A DNA stretch of 64,000 nt from positions 1 through 64,000 of the forward strand of contig CAKZGB010000006.1 in the NCBI GenBank assembly GCA_936911875.1, written 5' to 3'. A program made the translations under genes and the position numbers. Positions 44,257 to 53,608 of this stretch are shown piece after piece; positions within the stretch are counted from its first letter, which is position 1; each line of letters begins with the position of its first letter. The DNA is from an uncultured Lysobacteraceae bacterium. GTDB lineage: Bacteria; Pseudomonadota; Gammaproteobacteria; Xanthomonadales; Xanthomonadaceae. Under the pieces are notes generated by a model. The model was not told the DNA's origin. It was given only the letters and a program-made list of their open reading frames with translations, and did no database searches.

Positions 44257-45275
44257 GTAAGCGACAACCGCCTTCGTACTGGTACGGTAAGCAATCCGCA
44301 CCCGTGACGGCTCGAGCATTGTCCAAAGTGTTTGGCGCCGTGACGCAATGGCGTCGCAAGGCGTATCGCAAGGGTTGGCTCGAGAGTGGCTCGGTACCCG
44401 TGCCGGTTTTGGTCGTCGGCAATCTGACCACCGGCGGCACCGGCAAGACGCCGGCCGTGATTGCCATCGTCAAGCGACTGCAGGCTGAGGGGTATAGCCC
44501 CGGCATCGCGAGCCGCGGTTACGGCCGCACCAATGAAAAACAGGCACTGCGTGTTACACCCGATGCGCCGATTGCCGAGACGGGCGATGAGCCGGCCATG
44601 CTGGCGCGCGCCACCGGAGTGCCGGTGCAATTGGATGCGAATCGACTGGCCGCTGCACGTGCGCTCGTGGCCGACGGTTGCGATGTGATCGTCTGCGATG
44701 ACGGTTTGCAACACTACGGACTGAAACGCGATCTTGAGATCGAAGTCATCGACGCCGATCGCCGTTACGGCAATGCCATGCTGATGCCGGCGGGTCCGTT
44801 ACGTGAGCCCGTGGAACGTGGCGACGAGATGGACTTCCGCATTCTGAATTGGGCGACGTCAGAGCCCAAGCAACTGGTGCGTGGTCTGTGGCCCATGCAA
44901 TACCGCTATGGCGATGCCATTAGTGTTGCCACCGGCAAGACCCGCTCGCTCGAATCGTTTCTGCAGCGTCGTGTGCATGCAGTGGCAGGGATCGGCAATC
45001 CGGAGCGCTTCTTTGAGTTTCTGCGACAGCGCGGCATGCTGATCATTCCGCATGCGTTTGCCGATCATCATCCGTACGTGCCGGCCGACTTGCAGTTTGA
45101 GAAGGCACTGCCGGTGCTGATGACTTCTAAGGATGCGGTGAAATGCCGCGCCTTTGCAGCCTCTAACGTTTACGAACTGCCGATCGAAGCACAGCTGCCT
45201 GAAGCGTTTTGGGAGCTGCTGCTGGAGCGCGTTGCGCAGATCAAAGAGAGCAAGGGATCTCAGGTGATTGCATGA
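44253..45275 (+). CDS. lpxK: Tetraacyldisaccharide 4'-kinase
   Basis: 340 residues. P-loop GNLTTGGTGKTP (about 52-63), SRGYGR, and DDGLQHYGLKRDLEI. It adds the 4' phosphate to lipid A precursor. It starts in an ATGA overlap with msbA. Confidence 0.95.
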   Translation: MSKRQPPSYWYGKQSAPVTARALSKVFGAVTQWRRKAYRKGWLESGSVPVPVLVVGNLTTGGTGKTPAVIAIVKRLQAEGYSPGIASRGYGRTNEKQALRVTPDAPIAETGDEPAMLARATGVPVQLDANRLAAARALVADGCDVIVCDDGLQHYGLKRDLEIEVIDADRRYGNAMLMPAGPLREPVERGDEMDFRILNWATSEPKQLVRGLWPMQYRYGDAISVATGKTRSLESFLQRRVHAVAGIGNPERFFEFLRQRGMLIIPHAFADHHPYVPADLQFEKALPVLMTSKDAVKCRAFAASNVYELPIEAQLPEAFWELLLERVAQIKESKGSQVIA

Positions 45276-46039
45276 CCGATTTTGTCGTTGCCATTCCCGC
45301 GCGTTACAGCGCCACGCGCTTGCCGGGCAAGCCCTTGCGCGATCTCGGTGGCAAGCCGCTCGTGGTGCGTGTGGCCGAGCGTGCCTTGTTGGCCGGTGCC
45401 GCCGAGGTTTGGGTGGCCGCTGACGATGAACGCATTGTCGAGGCTCTAAAGGACATTCCGGTGCAAGTGGCACTGACGTCGGCTGATCATCAGTCGGGTA
45501 CCGATCGGCTAGCCGAATGTGCACGCCTGGCCGGCTGGGCCGATGATCGCATCGTGGTCAACTTGCAAGGTGATGAACCGTTTGCACCTGCCGAAGGCAT
45601 TCGCACCGTTGCACGTTTGCTGGAGACCTCGGAAGCACCAATGAGCACCTTGTGCGCTCCGATCACGGAGCTGCAGGAGTTTCTGGATCCGAACGTGGTT
45701 AAGGTCGTCGCCAATCAGCGCGATGAGGCTCTGTATTTTTCGCGCGCTCCGATTCCGTTTGCACGCGATGCCTTTGCGTCCGGCATGAAAGAACTGCCGA
45801 AGGGTCTGCGGGCACTTCGTCATATCGGGATTTACGGATACAGAGCAGGGTTCCTGCAGACGTTCAGTGCATTGCCGCCATCACCGCATGAGCAGATGGA
45901 ATCGCTGGAACAGTTGCGAGTGCTCGAGGCCGGCTATCGCATTGCGGTGCAGACGACGCCCGCTGCGTTTCCGCCTGGCGTGGATACTCCCGAGGACCTG
46001 GAGCGGGCGATTCGCCATCTTGCTCCCGGCGCGGCATGA
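45272..46039 (+). CDS. kdsB: CMP-Kdo synthetase
   Basis: 255 residues from ATG 45272. IPARYSATRLPGKPL is the nucleotide-binding loop; NLQGDEPF and the final FPPGVDTPEDLERA are family motifs. It activates Kdo for lipopolysaccharide inner core. It overlaps lpxK (ATGA) and uvrC (ATGA). Confidence 0.96.
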   Translation: MTDFVVAIPARYSATRLPGKPLRDLGGKPLVVRVAERALLAGAAEVWVAADDERIVEALKDIPVQVALTSADHQSGTDRLAECARLAGWADDRIVVNLQGDEPFAPAEGIRTVARLLETSEAPMSTLCAPITELQEFLDPNVVKVVANQRDEALYFSRAPIPFARDAFASGMKELPKGLRALRHIGIYGYRAGFLQTFSALPPSPHEQMESLEQLRVLEAGYRIAVQTTPAAFPPGVDTPEDLERAIRHLAPGAA

Positions 46040-47862
46040 GTGAGGACAAGCCGGCGTTTGATGGCAAGGATTTTGTCCGGCACCTGAGTACGGCGCCGGG
46101 CGTGTATCGCATGCTCGATGCCAAGGGCAACGTGCTGTACATCGGCAAGGCCAACGCCTTGCGCAATCGCGTCTCCAACTATTTCAATCAGTCGCCCAAG
46201 TCGCCGCGCATTCAGACAATGATCGCGCAGATCGCGAGCATGGAAGTGACCGTGACGCGCACCGAGGCCGAGGCACTGATCCTTGAAAACGAGCTGATCA
46301 AATCGCTCAAACCGCGCTATAACGTGCTGCTGCGCGATGGCAAAAGCTACGCGTACATTCTGCTGACCGACGCGGAAGTGCCGCGGGTGATGTCACATCG
46401 CGGTCCGCGTAGCGTGAAAGGGCAGTATTACGGACCGTATCCCAGCGGTCTGGCGATTCGTGAAACGCTCAATCTGATCCAGAAGCTGTTCAAGCTACGA
46501 AGCTGCGAGGACTCCGTGTTCCGCAACCGGTCACGGCCCTGCCTTCAATATCAGGTCGGACGTTGCAGTGCGCCGTGCGTGGATTTTATCGAGCCGGAGG
46601 AGTACGCCGAATCGGTAGCGCGCGCACGCATGCTCCTCGAAGGCCGTAGCGACGATCTGACTGCCGACCTGTCGACACAGATGCAGGCCGCCAGTGAGGC
46701 GCTGGAATTTGAACGCGCTGCGCGTCTGCGCGATCTGATCGCTGCCCTTCGTACCGTGCAGGCCCGTCAGTATGTAGATGGCCGTGCGGCCGATCTCGAC
46801 GTGCTGGCTTTGGCGCGGGAGCAGGGCGCTGCCTGCGTGGTTCTGCTGGCGTTCCGCGACGGTCGCAACTTCGGCACGCGTTCGTTTTTTCCGCGCATTC
46901 ACGGCGGTGAAAGTGACGGCGAGATTCTGTCTGCATTTATTGCGCAGTACTATCTCGAACACAACCCGCCGATGGAGATTGTCACTGCAGTCGCACCCGA
47001 TGATCGGGAAGTGCTCGAAGAAGCATTGGCGTCGGTGTCCGGTCGGAAGGTGCGTATCCGTAACGCGGTACGTGGTGAGCGCGCTAACTACGTCGAAATG
47101 ACGCGTCGAACTGCAGAGCTCGCATTGACCGCGCATGTGTTTAGCCGCAGCGCACAGCTGCAGCGCGTAAAGGATCTGCAGGCATTGTTAGGTCTTGCCG
47201 AAACGCCAAGCCGCATCGAGTGTTTTGATATTTCGCACACGATGGGTGAGGCGACAGTCGCGTCTTGCGTTGTGTTTGATCGCACCGGTGCCGTGCGGCA
47301 GCAGTATCGTCGCTTCAATATCACCGGCATCGAACCCGGCGATGATTACGCCGCCATGCATCAGGCGCTGACGCGTCGGTTCCGGCGAGCCATCGAGGAG
47401 GGCACTCCATTGCCCGATGTGCTGCTGATTGACGGCGGCAAAGGCCAGATTGCGCAGGCGCGTGATGTGCTGACCGAACTCCGGGTGGAGAACGTCACCA
47501 TTGTCGGCGTGGCCAAGGGTCCCGAGCGCAAGGCCGGTGAGGAAACGCTGATTCTGCCTGACGGAACCGAGTTGCATCCGGGCGCCGCTTCCCCCGGCTT
47601 GCAGTTTGTGCAGCAAGTGCGCGACGAAGCGCATCGCTTTGCAATTACCGGTCACCGCGGTAAGCGTCAAAAAGCACGAAATGCCAGCGCGCTCGAAGGC
47701 ATTGACGGCGTCGGCCCCAAACGGCGCTCGCAAATGCTTAAACACTTCGGCGGTCTGCAGGGTCTTAAAGCCGCGGGAATCGAAGAGATTGCCCGCGTCG
47801 AAGGCATCAGCGACAATCTAGCAGAACGCATCTACGCTGCCTTACACGGCATTGACTCCTGA
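46036..47862 (+). CDS. uvrC: Excinuclease ABC subunit C
   Basis: 608 residues. GIY-YIG nuclease (PGVYRMLDAKGNVLYIGKA), a UVR motif (about 200-235), the RNase H-like domain starting ECFDISHTMGEATVAS, and two helix-hairpin-helix motifs at the end. It makes both incisions in nucleotide excision repair. The end overlaps the region before pgsA. Confidence 0.97.
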   Translation: MSEDKPAFDGKDFVRHLSTAPGVYRMLDAKGNVLYIGKANALRNRVSNYFNQSPKSPRIQTMIAQIASMEVTVTRTEAEALILENELIKSLKPRYNVLLRDGKSYAYILLTDAEVPRVMSHRGPRSVKGQYYGPYPSGLAIRETLNLIQKLFKLRSCEDSVFRNRSRPCLQYQVGRCSAPCVDFIEPEEYAESVARARMLLEGRSDDLTADLSTQMQAASEALEFERAARLRDLIAALRTVQARQYVDGRAADLDVLALAREQGAACVVLLAFRDGRNFGTRSFFPRIHGGESDGEILSAFIAQYYLEHNPPMEIVTAVAPDDREVLEEALASVSGRKVRIRNAVRGERANYVEMTRRTAELALTAHVFSRSAQLQRVKDLQALLGLAETPSRIECFDISHTMGEATVASCVVFDRTGAVRQQYRRFNITGIEPGDDYAAMHQALTRRFRRAIEEGTPLPDVLLIDGGKGQIAQARDVLTELRVENVTIVGVAKGPERKAGEETLILPDGTELHPGAASPGLQFVQQVRDEAHRFAITGHRGKRQKARNASALEGIDGVGPKRRSQMLKHFGGLQGLKAAGIEEIARVEGISDNLAERIYAALHGIDS

Positions 47863-47869
47863 CAAGATC

Positions 47870-48439
47870 TTGAAACTTAATCTCCCGACCATTCTGACTC
47901 TGCTTCGCATCGTGCTCATTCCGGTGCTGATTCTGGTGTACTACTGGCCCAATTCCTGGACCAATATTGCGGCTGCGGCGATTTTTGCCTTCGCCTCAAT
48001 TACCGATTGGCTCGACGGATGGATCGCCCGCAAGTGGGATATGCAGAGCCGTTTTGGCGCGTTTCTGGATCCGGTCGCCGATAAGCTCATGGTTGCGGTT
48101 GCACTAGTCTTGGCTGTGCAACATCAGCCAACACAGTGGATGTCGCTGTGGGTGAGCGTGATTATCGGCCGCGAAATTGCGGTCAGTGCGTTGCGTGAGT
48201 GGATGGCCGAGATCGGCCATCGCGGAAAAGTGAAAGTGGCATTGCTCGGCAAAATCAAGACGCTGGTGCAAATGGTTGCCGTCACGTGCTTGCTGTTTCG
48301 CGAAGATTTTCTGGGCCTGCCGATCTTTGCAATCGGTGAATGGCTGCTGGCAGGCGCCGCGCTTCTGACGCTGTGGTCCGGTCTGGATTACCTGCGCGCG
48401 GCATGGCCGAGCCTGACCGATCAGGACGAACAAAACTGA
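47870..48439 (+). CDS. pgsA: CDP-diacylglycerol-glycerol-3-phosphate 3-phosphatidyltransferase
   Basis: 189 residues from TTG 47870, which gives the family N-terminus M-K-L-N-L-P-T; TTG 47852 would add six residues. CDP-alcohol phosphotransferase motif DWLDGWIARKWDMQSRFGAFLDPVAD. Four to five transmembrane helices. It makes phosphatidylglycerophosphate. Confidence 0.93.
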   Translation: MKLNLPTILTLLRIVLIPVLILVYYWPNSWTNIAAAAIFAFASITDWLDGWIARKWDMQSRFGAFLDPVADKLMVAVALVLAVQHQPTQWMSLWVSVIIGREIAVSALREWMAEIGHRGKVKVALLGKIKTLVQMVAVTCLLFREDFLGLPIFAIGEWLLAGAALLTLWSGLDYLRAAWPSLTDQDEQN

Positions 48440-48460
48440 AATAATTGCGTGTCAGGGGTG

Positions 48461-48490
48461 TTGACAGCCGCCTGGAAATCGGTCTAAAAT
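48461..48490 (+). promoter_or_regulatory. Promoter of tRNA-Gly/Cys/Gly cluster
   Basis: Consensus -35 TTGACA at 48461-48466, 18-base spacer, -10 TAAAAT at 48485-48490, and the first tRNA base at 48503. This is a near-ideal sigma-70 promoter just after pgsA. Confidence 0.85.
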
Positions 48491-48502
48491 CTCGGTTCCG
48501 CT

Positions 48503-48578
<76 letters not shown>

Positions 48579-48634
48579 ATTTTTTGGAGACAGCGGTAGC
48601 CCATGTTCGGTCCTGTATTGGAGTGATCATCAGG

Positions 48635-48708
48635 GGCCGAGTTGCAGAGTGGTTATGCAGCGGATTGCAAATCCGTCTACGCCGGTTCGATTCCGACCTC
48701 GGCCTCCA
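48635..48708 (+). tRNA. tRNA-Cys (GCA)
   Basis: 74 bases, acceptor GGCCGAG/CTCGGCC, anticodon loop TTGCAAA (GCA), T-loop GGTTCGATTCC, discriminator T, encoded CCA. Confidence 0.96.
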
Positions 48709-48746
48709 TCCTCCACTTGGCTGGCAGGGGCTAAAAACAATCAAAT

Positions 48747-48822
<76 letters not shown>

Positions 48823-48836
48823 TTGTTTTACAGATC

Positions 48837-48861
48837 ACGGTCGCTAGCAGCGGCCGTTTTT
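48837..48861 (+). terminator. Terminator of tRNA cluster
   Basis: ACGGTCGCT pairs with AGCGGCCGT (one T-G pair), three-base loop, then TTTT. Confidence 0.75.
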
Positions 48862-48875
48862 CGTTTCAGAGAGAG

Positions 48876-48904
48876 ATAAAAGAAGCGGTCGCGCTTGGCG
48901 ACCG
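48876..48904 (-). terminator. Terminator of PAS gene
   Basis: On the minus strand CGGTCGC pairs with GCGACCG (7 bp, five-base loop) and is followed by CTTCTTTTA. It lies just after the PAS gene stop. Confidence 0.7.
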
Positions 48905-48912
48905 TTCTCGTA

Positions 48913-49959
48913 TCAGACGTCGATTGGACTCGGTTCCATAGCCAGTTCAACCGGCTGACGCCAGTGCTGCGTCAGATCGGCAACGACGATGACGTAGTCC
49001 AGCTCGGTGCCCAACTTGACCTGACTGGCGCTGATCTCCACCGGGAAACGGCGATCGTCCGCGTCGATGCCGGTAATGACATAACGCTCCCCATCTTTGC
49101 CCTTTGCCGTTTGCAGACGTTTCAGACTATAAATGAAGCGTTCGCTGGCGCCGGCATCCGCAAGAATACTGGTCAGCTCTCGGCCCTCGAGCGTGAGTTC
49201 ATCCCAGCCGAAAATGCGAGACGCTGCACGATTGCTGGTCAGGATGATGCCGGTAGCGCTGACTGTAAAGATGGCCTCGCTGGTGCTCTCGAGAATGGCA
49301 CGTCGACGCTCGGTATTGAGTTGTAGCGCTTCGAGCACTTCGTGCCGATGTTCATTGATCCGGTAAATAGTGAGGGCACAGGCTGCCAAGCACAGGCTTA
49401 GCAGGATCAATGCGATGAGAACATTACTTTGCACCTGATTACGGTACAGGTTGGCGTTCGCATTGAGTTCACGCCAACGCTCATTGGCGGAGCTGTTTAG
49501 CAGTTCCGATTCCCGTTCGATGTCGGCCAGCATGGCCTGACGTAGTGGCGCCGGACCGTTTAATCGGGTACTGGTGATGTAAGCCTGTGCCAGTGCGTTA
49601 ATCCGCTGCAGACGCTCACGATCCAAGAGGCTCATAGTATTGGTCGACGTCAGGCTCATGGTGAGCCGTGCCAGTTCGACATAGGCCTCTTCCGATGCGG
49701 AGACCTCTTTAATCTGGGCGTAGGCCGGATCAGGTACCGCGGGGACGCCGACTTCATTGGCGCCGAGCTTGGTAGCGGCCGTCTGCAGGTCCTTTACGGT
49801 CAGACGCAAATCAAACGCATCGTTGGCCTGTTCGCGGGTGGCGCGAGCGACTTTAATAGCGTGCGAATAATAGACTGCAAATCCCAGTGCCAGAAGGACC
49901 GGGATGATAATCAGCACAGGTAATAGCGGACTGCGACGATCCGTTGAGGACAGTGACAT
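48913..49959 (-). CDS. Membrane sensor protein with single PAS domain, no output domain
   Basis: 348 residues from ATG 49959. Transmembrane helices at about 13-31 and 179-199 flank a helical periplasmic domain of ~145 residues. A short linker (EALQLNTERRRAILES) leads to one PAS domain (about 220-335: IFTVSATGIILTSNRAASRIFGW, RRFPVEISASQV). It ends there: no kinase, GGDEF, EAL or methyl-accepting part follows before the stop and terminator. It resembles the front end of a sensor kinase or cyclase. Confidence 0.82.
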   Translation of the reverse strand: MSLSSTDRRSPLLPVLIIIPVLLALGFAVYYSHAIKVARATREQANDAFDLRLTVKDLQTAATKLGANEVGVPAVPDPAYAQIKEVSASEEAYVELARLTMSLTSTNTMSLLDRERLQRINALAQAYITSTRLNGPAPLRQAMLADIERESELLNSSANERWRELNANANLYRNQVQSNVLIALILLSLCLAACALTIYRINEHRHEVLEALQLNTERRRAILESTSEAIFTVSATGIILTSNRAASRIFGWDELTLEGRELTSILADAGASERFIYSLKRLQTAKGKDGERYVITGIDADDRRFPVEISASQVKLGTELDYVIVVADLTQHWRQPVELAMEPSPIDV

Positions 49960-50047
49960 GGACAGTTCTGGGGCGTAGGCAATCGTATAAGGATATACCC
50001 GAACTGAGCTATACAGCACGGTTAAGATGGTATTATTTCTAACGCAC

Positions 50048-50132
50048 GGGAATGTGGCGAAATTGGTAGACGCAGCAGACTTAAAATCTGCCTCAGCAAT
50101 GAGTACGGGTTCGATTCCCGTCATTCCCACCA
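50048..50132 (+). tRNA. tRNA-Leu (TAA)
   Basis: 85 bases. Acceptor GGGAATG/CATTCCC, D-loop TTGGTAGAC, anticodon loop CTTAAAA (TAA), long variable arm, T-loop GGTTCGATTCC, discriminator A and encoded CCA. TATTAT at 50031-50036 is a possible -10 with a weak -35. Divergent from the PAS gene. Confidence 0.95.
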
Positions 50133-50153
50133 TACGGATTAAAGCGGTTTCGC

Positions 50154-51782
50154 ATGCGTTATTTGGCGTTAGTCACGGTTTTCGTACTGCTTGCACTGGC
50201 AGCCTGGGCCTCCTGGTTTCATTCCGCGTGGTGGCTGGCAGCGCTGGCGCCGCTAATGTTTCTGTCGGCTGCCGGCATTTATGACTTGCTGCAGCCGCAA
50301 TCCACGTTGCGTCGCAATTATCCGCTGCTGGCACATCTGCGGTTTTTTCTCGAATCGATCGGTCCCGAGCTGAGGCAGTACTTTGTCCAGGCCGATCTCG
50401 ATGAGGTCCCGTTCTCGCGCGCACAGCGCTCGCTGGTGTATTCGCGCGCAAAAAAAGTCAGCGATGTGGTGGCCTTCGGCACCTTAGGCAACGTCTATGG
50501 CGAGAGCTACGAATGGATTAATCATTCGCTGGCGCCGGTAAAGATTGCCGACCCGGATTTTCGCATTCGCATTGGCGGGCCGGAGTGCAAGCAGCCTTAC
50601 GATGCGAGCGTGTTCAACGTTTCGGCCATGAGTTTCGGTGCCTTGAGTGCCGCAGCCGTCCGATCGCTGAGCAGCGGTGCCGCACTGGGCGGGTTCTATG
50701 TCGATACCGGCGAGGGTTCGGTCTCGCCTTATCATCTCGAAGGCGGTGGCGATCTCGTTTGGGAACTGGGCACCGGATACTTCGGTTGTCGCACGGAGCA
50801 GGGCGGTTTTGACGCTGAAAAGTTCCGCGTCACGGCCGCCAATCCGCAGATCCGTATGATCGAGATCAAGCTCTCGCAGGGCGCCAAGCCCGGCAAGGGC
50901 GGGGTGCTGCCGGGTGCTAAGGTCTCACCGGAGATCGCAGCCACGCGCGGCGTTCCCGTCGGCGTCGATTGCATTTCGCCTGCTTCGCACTCGGCGTTTA
51001 GTACGCCAATCGGACTATTGGAGTTCGTGCAGCAGTTGCGCGAACTCTCGGGTGGCAAGCCGGTTGGCTTTAAGTTATGTATCGGCCATCCGTGGGAATG
51101 GTTCGCCATCGTCAAGGCGATGGTCAGCTCGCAGATTCTGCCGGATTTTATCGTGGTCGATGGTGCTGAAGGCGGCACGGGTGCCGCGCCCGCAGAATTT
51201 ATCGATCACGTCGGCGTACCCATGCACGAGGGCTTGCTGCTGGTCCACAACACGCTCGTTGGTGCCGGCTTGCGCACACAAATCCGTCTGGGTGCCGCAG
51301 GGCGAATCACCAGCGCATTTGAAATGGCCAAGACGATGGCACTCGGCGCGGACTGGTGTAACGGGGCCCGCAGCTTTATGTTGTCGCTAGGCTGCATTCA
51401 ATCGCTGAGCTGTCATACCGATCACTGCCCGACGGGTGTCGCGACGCAGGATCCGCGTCGCTGGAAACACCTCGATGTCACGGACAAGTCGCAGCGTGTC
51501 TTTAACTATCATCAGGCCACGGTGCATGCACTGGCGGAACTGCTGAGCGCTGCAGGGCTGTCGCACCCGCAGGAGCTGGGCCCTGAGCATGTGCTGCGAC
51601 GGATTTCACCGACCGAGGTACGCGCCTTCGATCGGATCTATAATTTTATTGCGCCCGGTTCCCTGTTGGGCGATAACTTGCCGGAGCATGATGTACTGAC
51701 ATCATTCTGGCAGCAGGCGAGCGCCGACAGTTTCCTGCCACCGCGCTCCGTGATGGAACATCGTAAGAGCCGCGAATTCTAA
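50154..51782 (+). CDS. FMN-binding glutamate synthase-like membrane protein
   Basis: 542 residues. Two N-terminal transmembrane helices (about 3-46), then the GltB-type FMN/ammonia-transfer barrel (MSFGALSAAAVRSL, GEGSVSPYHL, KPGKGGVLPG, VVDGAEGGTGAAP). A three-cysteine cluster Cx5Cx4C (GCIQSLSCHTDHCPTG) would bind 3Fe-4S. It lacks the glutamine amidotransferase domain and has no GltD neighbour, so the reaction is unknown. A 33-residue membrane protein follows. Confidence 0.88.
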   Translation: MRYLALVTVFVLLALAAWASWFHSAWWLAALAPLMFLSAAGIYDLLQPQSTLRRNYPLLAHLRFFLESIGPELRQYFVQADLDEVPFSRAQRSLVYSRAKKVSDVVAFGTLGNVYGESYEWINHSLAPVKIADPDFRIRIGGPECKQPYDASVFNVSAMSFGALSAAAVRSLSSGAALGGFYVDTGEGSVSPYHLEGGGDLVWELGTGYFGCRTEQGGFDAEKFRVTAANPQIRMIEIKLSQGAKPGKGGVLPGAKVSPEIAATRGVPVGVDCISPASHSAFSTPIGLLEFVQQLRELSGGKPVGFKLCIGHPWEWFAIVKAMVSSQILPDFIVVDGAEGGTGAAPAEFIDHVGVPMHEGLLLVHNTLVGAGLRTQIRLGAAGRITSAFEMAKTMALGADWCNGARSFMLSLGCIQSLSCHTDHCPTGVATQDPRRWKHLDVTDKSQRVFNYHQATVHALAELLSAAGLSHPQELGPEHVLRRISPTEVRAFDRIYNFIAPGSLLGDNLPEHDVLTSFWQQASADSFLPPRSVMEHRKSREF

Positions 51783-51797
51783 GGAGGTGGCGAAAAG

Positions 51798-51899
51798 ATG
51801 GAACGGGATCCGCAACGCTGGGGTATTACCTGGCTCGCAATTGCAGCCCTCGTGATGGCGCTGGTACTGGTTTACATCAGCACCGGGATTTTGACTTAA
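51798..51899 (+). CDS. 33-residue single-span membrane protein
   Basis: Starts MERDPQRWGITW, then a ~20-residue hydrophobic helix and a short ISTGILT end. AAGGAGG at 51781-51787, overlapping the stop of the preceding gene, lies 10 bases before the ATG. Length, a strong ribosome site and a single helix argue for a real small protein, perhaps a partner of the upstream membrane FMN protein. The stop overlaps the convergent cysteine dioxygenase gene by 4 bases. Confidence 0.65.
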   Translation: MERDPQRWGITWLAIAALVMALVLVYISTGILT

Positions 51900-52489
51900 T
51901 CGTCAGTACAGAGCGTCTTGCAGTGGCGATGGTACCAGCCGTCTCCACCCTCGGGACAGGCGGATTCAACGGGCTCGAAGACGGCGCTGCGTTCCATCGG
52001 GCGCTCGTAAATATGCAAAGAGATGGCCGATTCCGACGCATCGCGGTTGTGAATGGTGTGGTATTCGTGCGGCGGAATCAGACGGCCTGCGGAACCAGTG
52101 CAGGCCTGCAGGCAAGGTGTGCGGTGAAACCGATAGCGTTCGCCGTCGGTTTCCAGTAGTTCGTATTGAGCGATCTCAAGCTCGCCTTGCCAGACGGATT
52201 CAACGCACCACAGACCGCTGTGATCGTGCACCGGAGTGCCTTGTGCAGGGGCCCACGTCATGGCGACGACGCTATAGCCCAAGTCATCGCTGCGATAGAT
52301 CTCGCGACGGGCGTAATGATCATCAACCGGTTCAAAGCAGCAGGCGGGCAGTTGTACCGCAGGATCGTTGTAGAGTTCGATCAGAGCGCAGCGGATCGCC
52401 TCGGTGGTGGATTGTGCATCGTCCCGAGAGATGGCCGCATCAAACGCGCGAATCATCTTGTCTTTGCCGGGGAAGTCGTACTGCACCAT
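51896..52489 (-). CDS. Cysteine dioxygenase, type I
   Basis: 197 residues of the cupin CDO family. Iron ligands are in HDHSGLWC (two His) and in the later histidine of HEYHTIHN. The C of GLWC may take part in the Cys-Tyr crosslink seen in CDO. It oxidises cysteine to cysteine sulfinate. It lies 33 bases after metX on the same strand. Confidence 0.9.
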   Translation of the reverse strand: MVQYDFPGKDKMIRAFDAAISRDDAQSTTEAIRCALIELYNDPAVQLPACCFEPVDDHYARREIYRSDDLGYSVVAMTWAPAQGTPVHDHSGLWCVESVWQGELEIAQYELLETDGERYRFHRTPCLQACTGSAGRLIPPHEYHTIHNRDASESAISLHIYERPMERSAVFEPVESACPEGGDGWYHRHCKTLCTDD

Positions 52490-52522
52490 GCGAATCTCGC
52501 TGAATTTAGGACGCTTTATCCA

Positions 52523-53608
52523 TTATAGGCGAACCAGGTAATCACGAACCGCGGGAATGAAGCGGTCGTAATCCACCAGGAAGGCATCGTGACCCTGCGG
52601 TGAAGGCAGGGACAGAAACTGCGTTGGCGCGCCGGATTTGGCCAGCAGCTCGGCGATCTGTTCCTGCTGTTGTATCGGGAACAGGATGTCGGTCTGCACG
52701 CCAATCACCAGTGCCGATTGCAGTTTCACACTCTGCAGATCTTTACAGCGCTCAAACCAGTCCATTGCACGGCTCATGAACAGGTAACTGTTCGGATCAA
52801 AGTTGCGCACAAAGCGCCGGGCATGGCCTTCGAGATAGGATTCGACGGCAAACTCCATGCCGAACGGTTCGTCATCGTCGGTATCGGAATCCAAGCGCAC
52901 ACGGCCAAAGCGGCCATCCCATTCGATCGCGGAGCGATAGGAGATGACGCCGAGTTTGCGCGCCATGCGCATGCCGGATTCGGGGTAAGTCTCGTCGGTA
53001 TAGTTGCCGCCGCTCCACAACGGATCCAGACGGATCGCCTCGCGTTGCAGTGAGCGCACGGCAATGGAAAACGGCAGCGCGGTAGCGGCCGCAGAGATGT
53101 CGATGAGATGGCGGACGCGATGCGAATGATCACAGGCCAACGCCAATGCGGTCATGCCGCCCATCGAAGCACCGATCACCACGTGCGCCACTTCGATGCC
53201 AAGATGATCCAGCACGTAAGTGGCGGAATCGGCCGCATCCTCGATGGTCAGGTTCGGAAAATCCAGACGATATTCCGTGCCGGTGTCTGGATTGAAGGAA
53301 GCAGGGCCGGTCGAGCCTTTGCAGCTGCCCAAGCTGTTGACGCAGACCACAAACCACTTGTCCGTGTCGATGGCTTTGCCGCTGCCGATCATGGGTTCCC
53401 ACCAGCCGGGCGTCGGGTCCTTATCCGTGGCCGCGGCGTGCGCGTTGGCCGACAAGCCCGTCAGAATCAGAATCGCGTTCGATGCGTCGGCGTTGAGCGT
53501 GCCCCAGGTTTCATAGGCGATGCGAGCGCCATTGATGCTGCGACCGTCACGAAAAGTGAGGGGCGAAGGCAGCGGCGCAAACTGAGAGCCGGCAGGAATG
53601 AACTCCAT
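52523..53608 (-). CDS. metX: MetX-family homoserine/serine O-acyltransferase
   Basis: 361 residues of the alpha/beta-hydrolase MetX family: nucleophile elbow GASMGGM, NSLGSCKGSTGP, late Asp (ILFPIQQQE region) and catalytic His in GHDAFL. Members acylate homoserine or, in some Xanthomonadales, serine with acetyl- or succinyl-CoA; I cannot tell which from sequence alone. Its ATG overlaps the ccmI stop by one base. Confidence 0.85.
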   Translation of the reverse strand: MEFIPAGSQFAPLPSPLTFRDGRSINGARIAYETWGTLNADASNAILILTGLSANAHAAATDKDPTPGWWEPMIGSGKAIDTDKWFVVCVNSLGSCKGSTGPASFNPDTGTEYRLDFPNLTIEDAADSATYVLDHLGIEVAHVVIGASMGGMTALALACDHSHRVRHLIDISAAATALPFSIAVRSLQREAIRLDPLWSGGNYTDETYPESGMRMARKLGVISYRSAIEWDGRFGRVRLDSDTDDDEPFGMEFAVESYLEGHARRFVRNFDPNSYLFMSRAMDWFERCKDLQSVKLQSALVIGVQTDILFPIQQQEQIAELLAKSGAPTQFLSLPSPQGHDAFLVDYDRFIPAVRDYLVRL

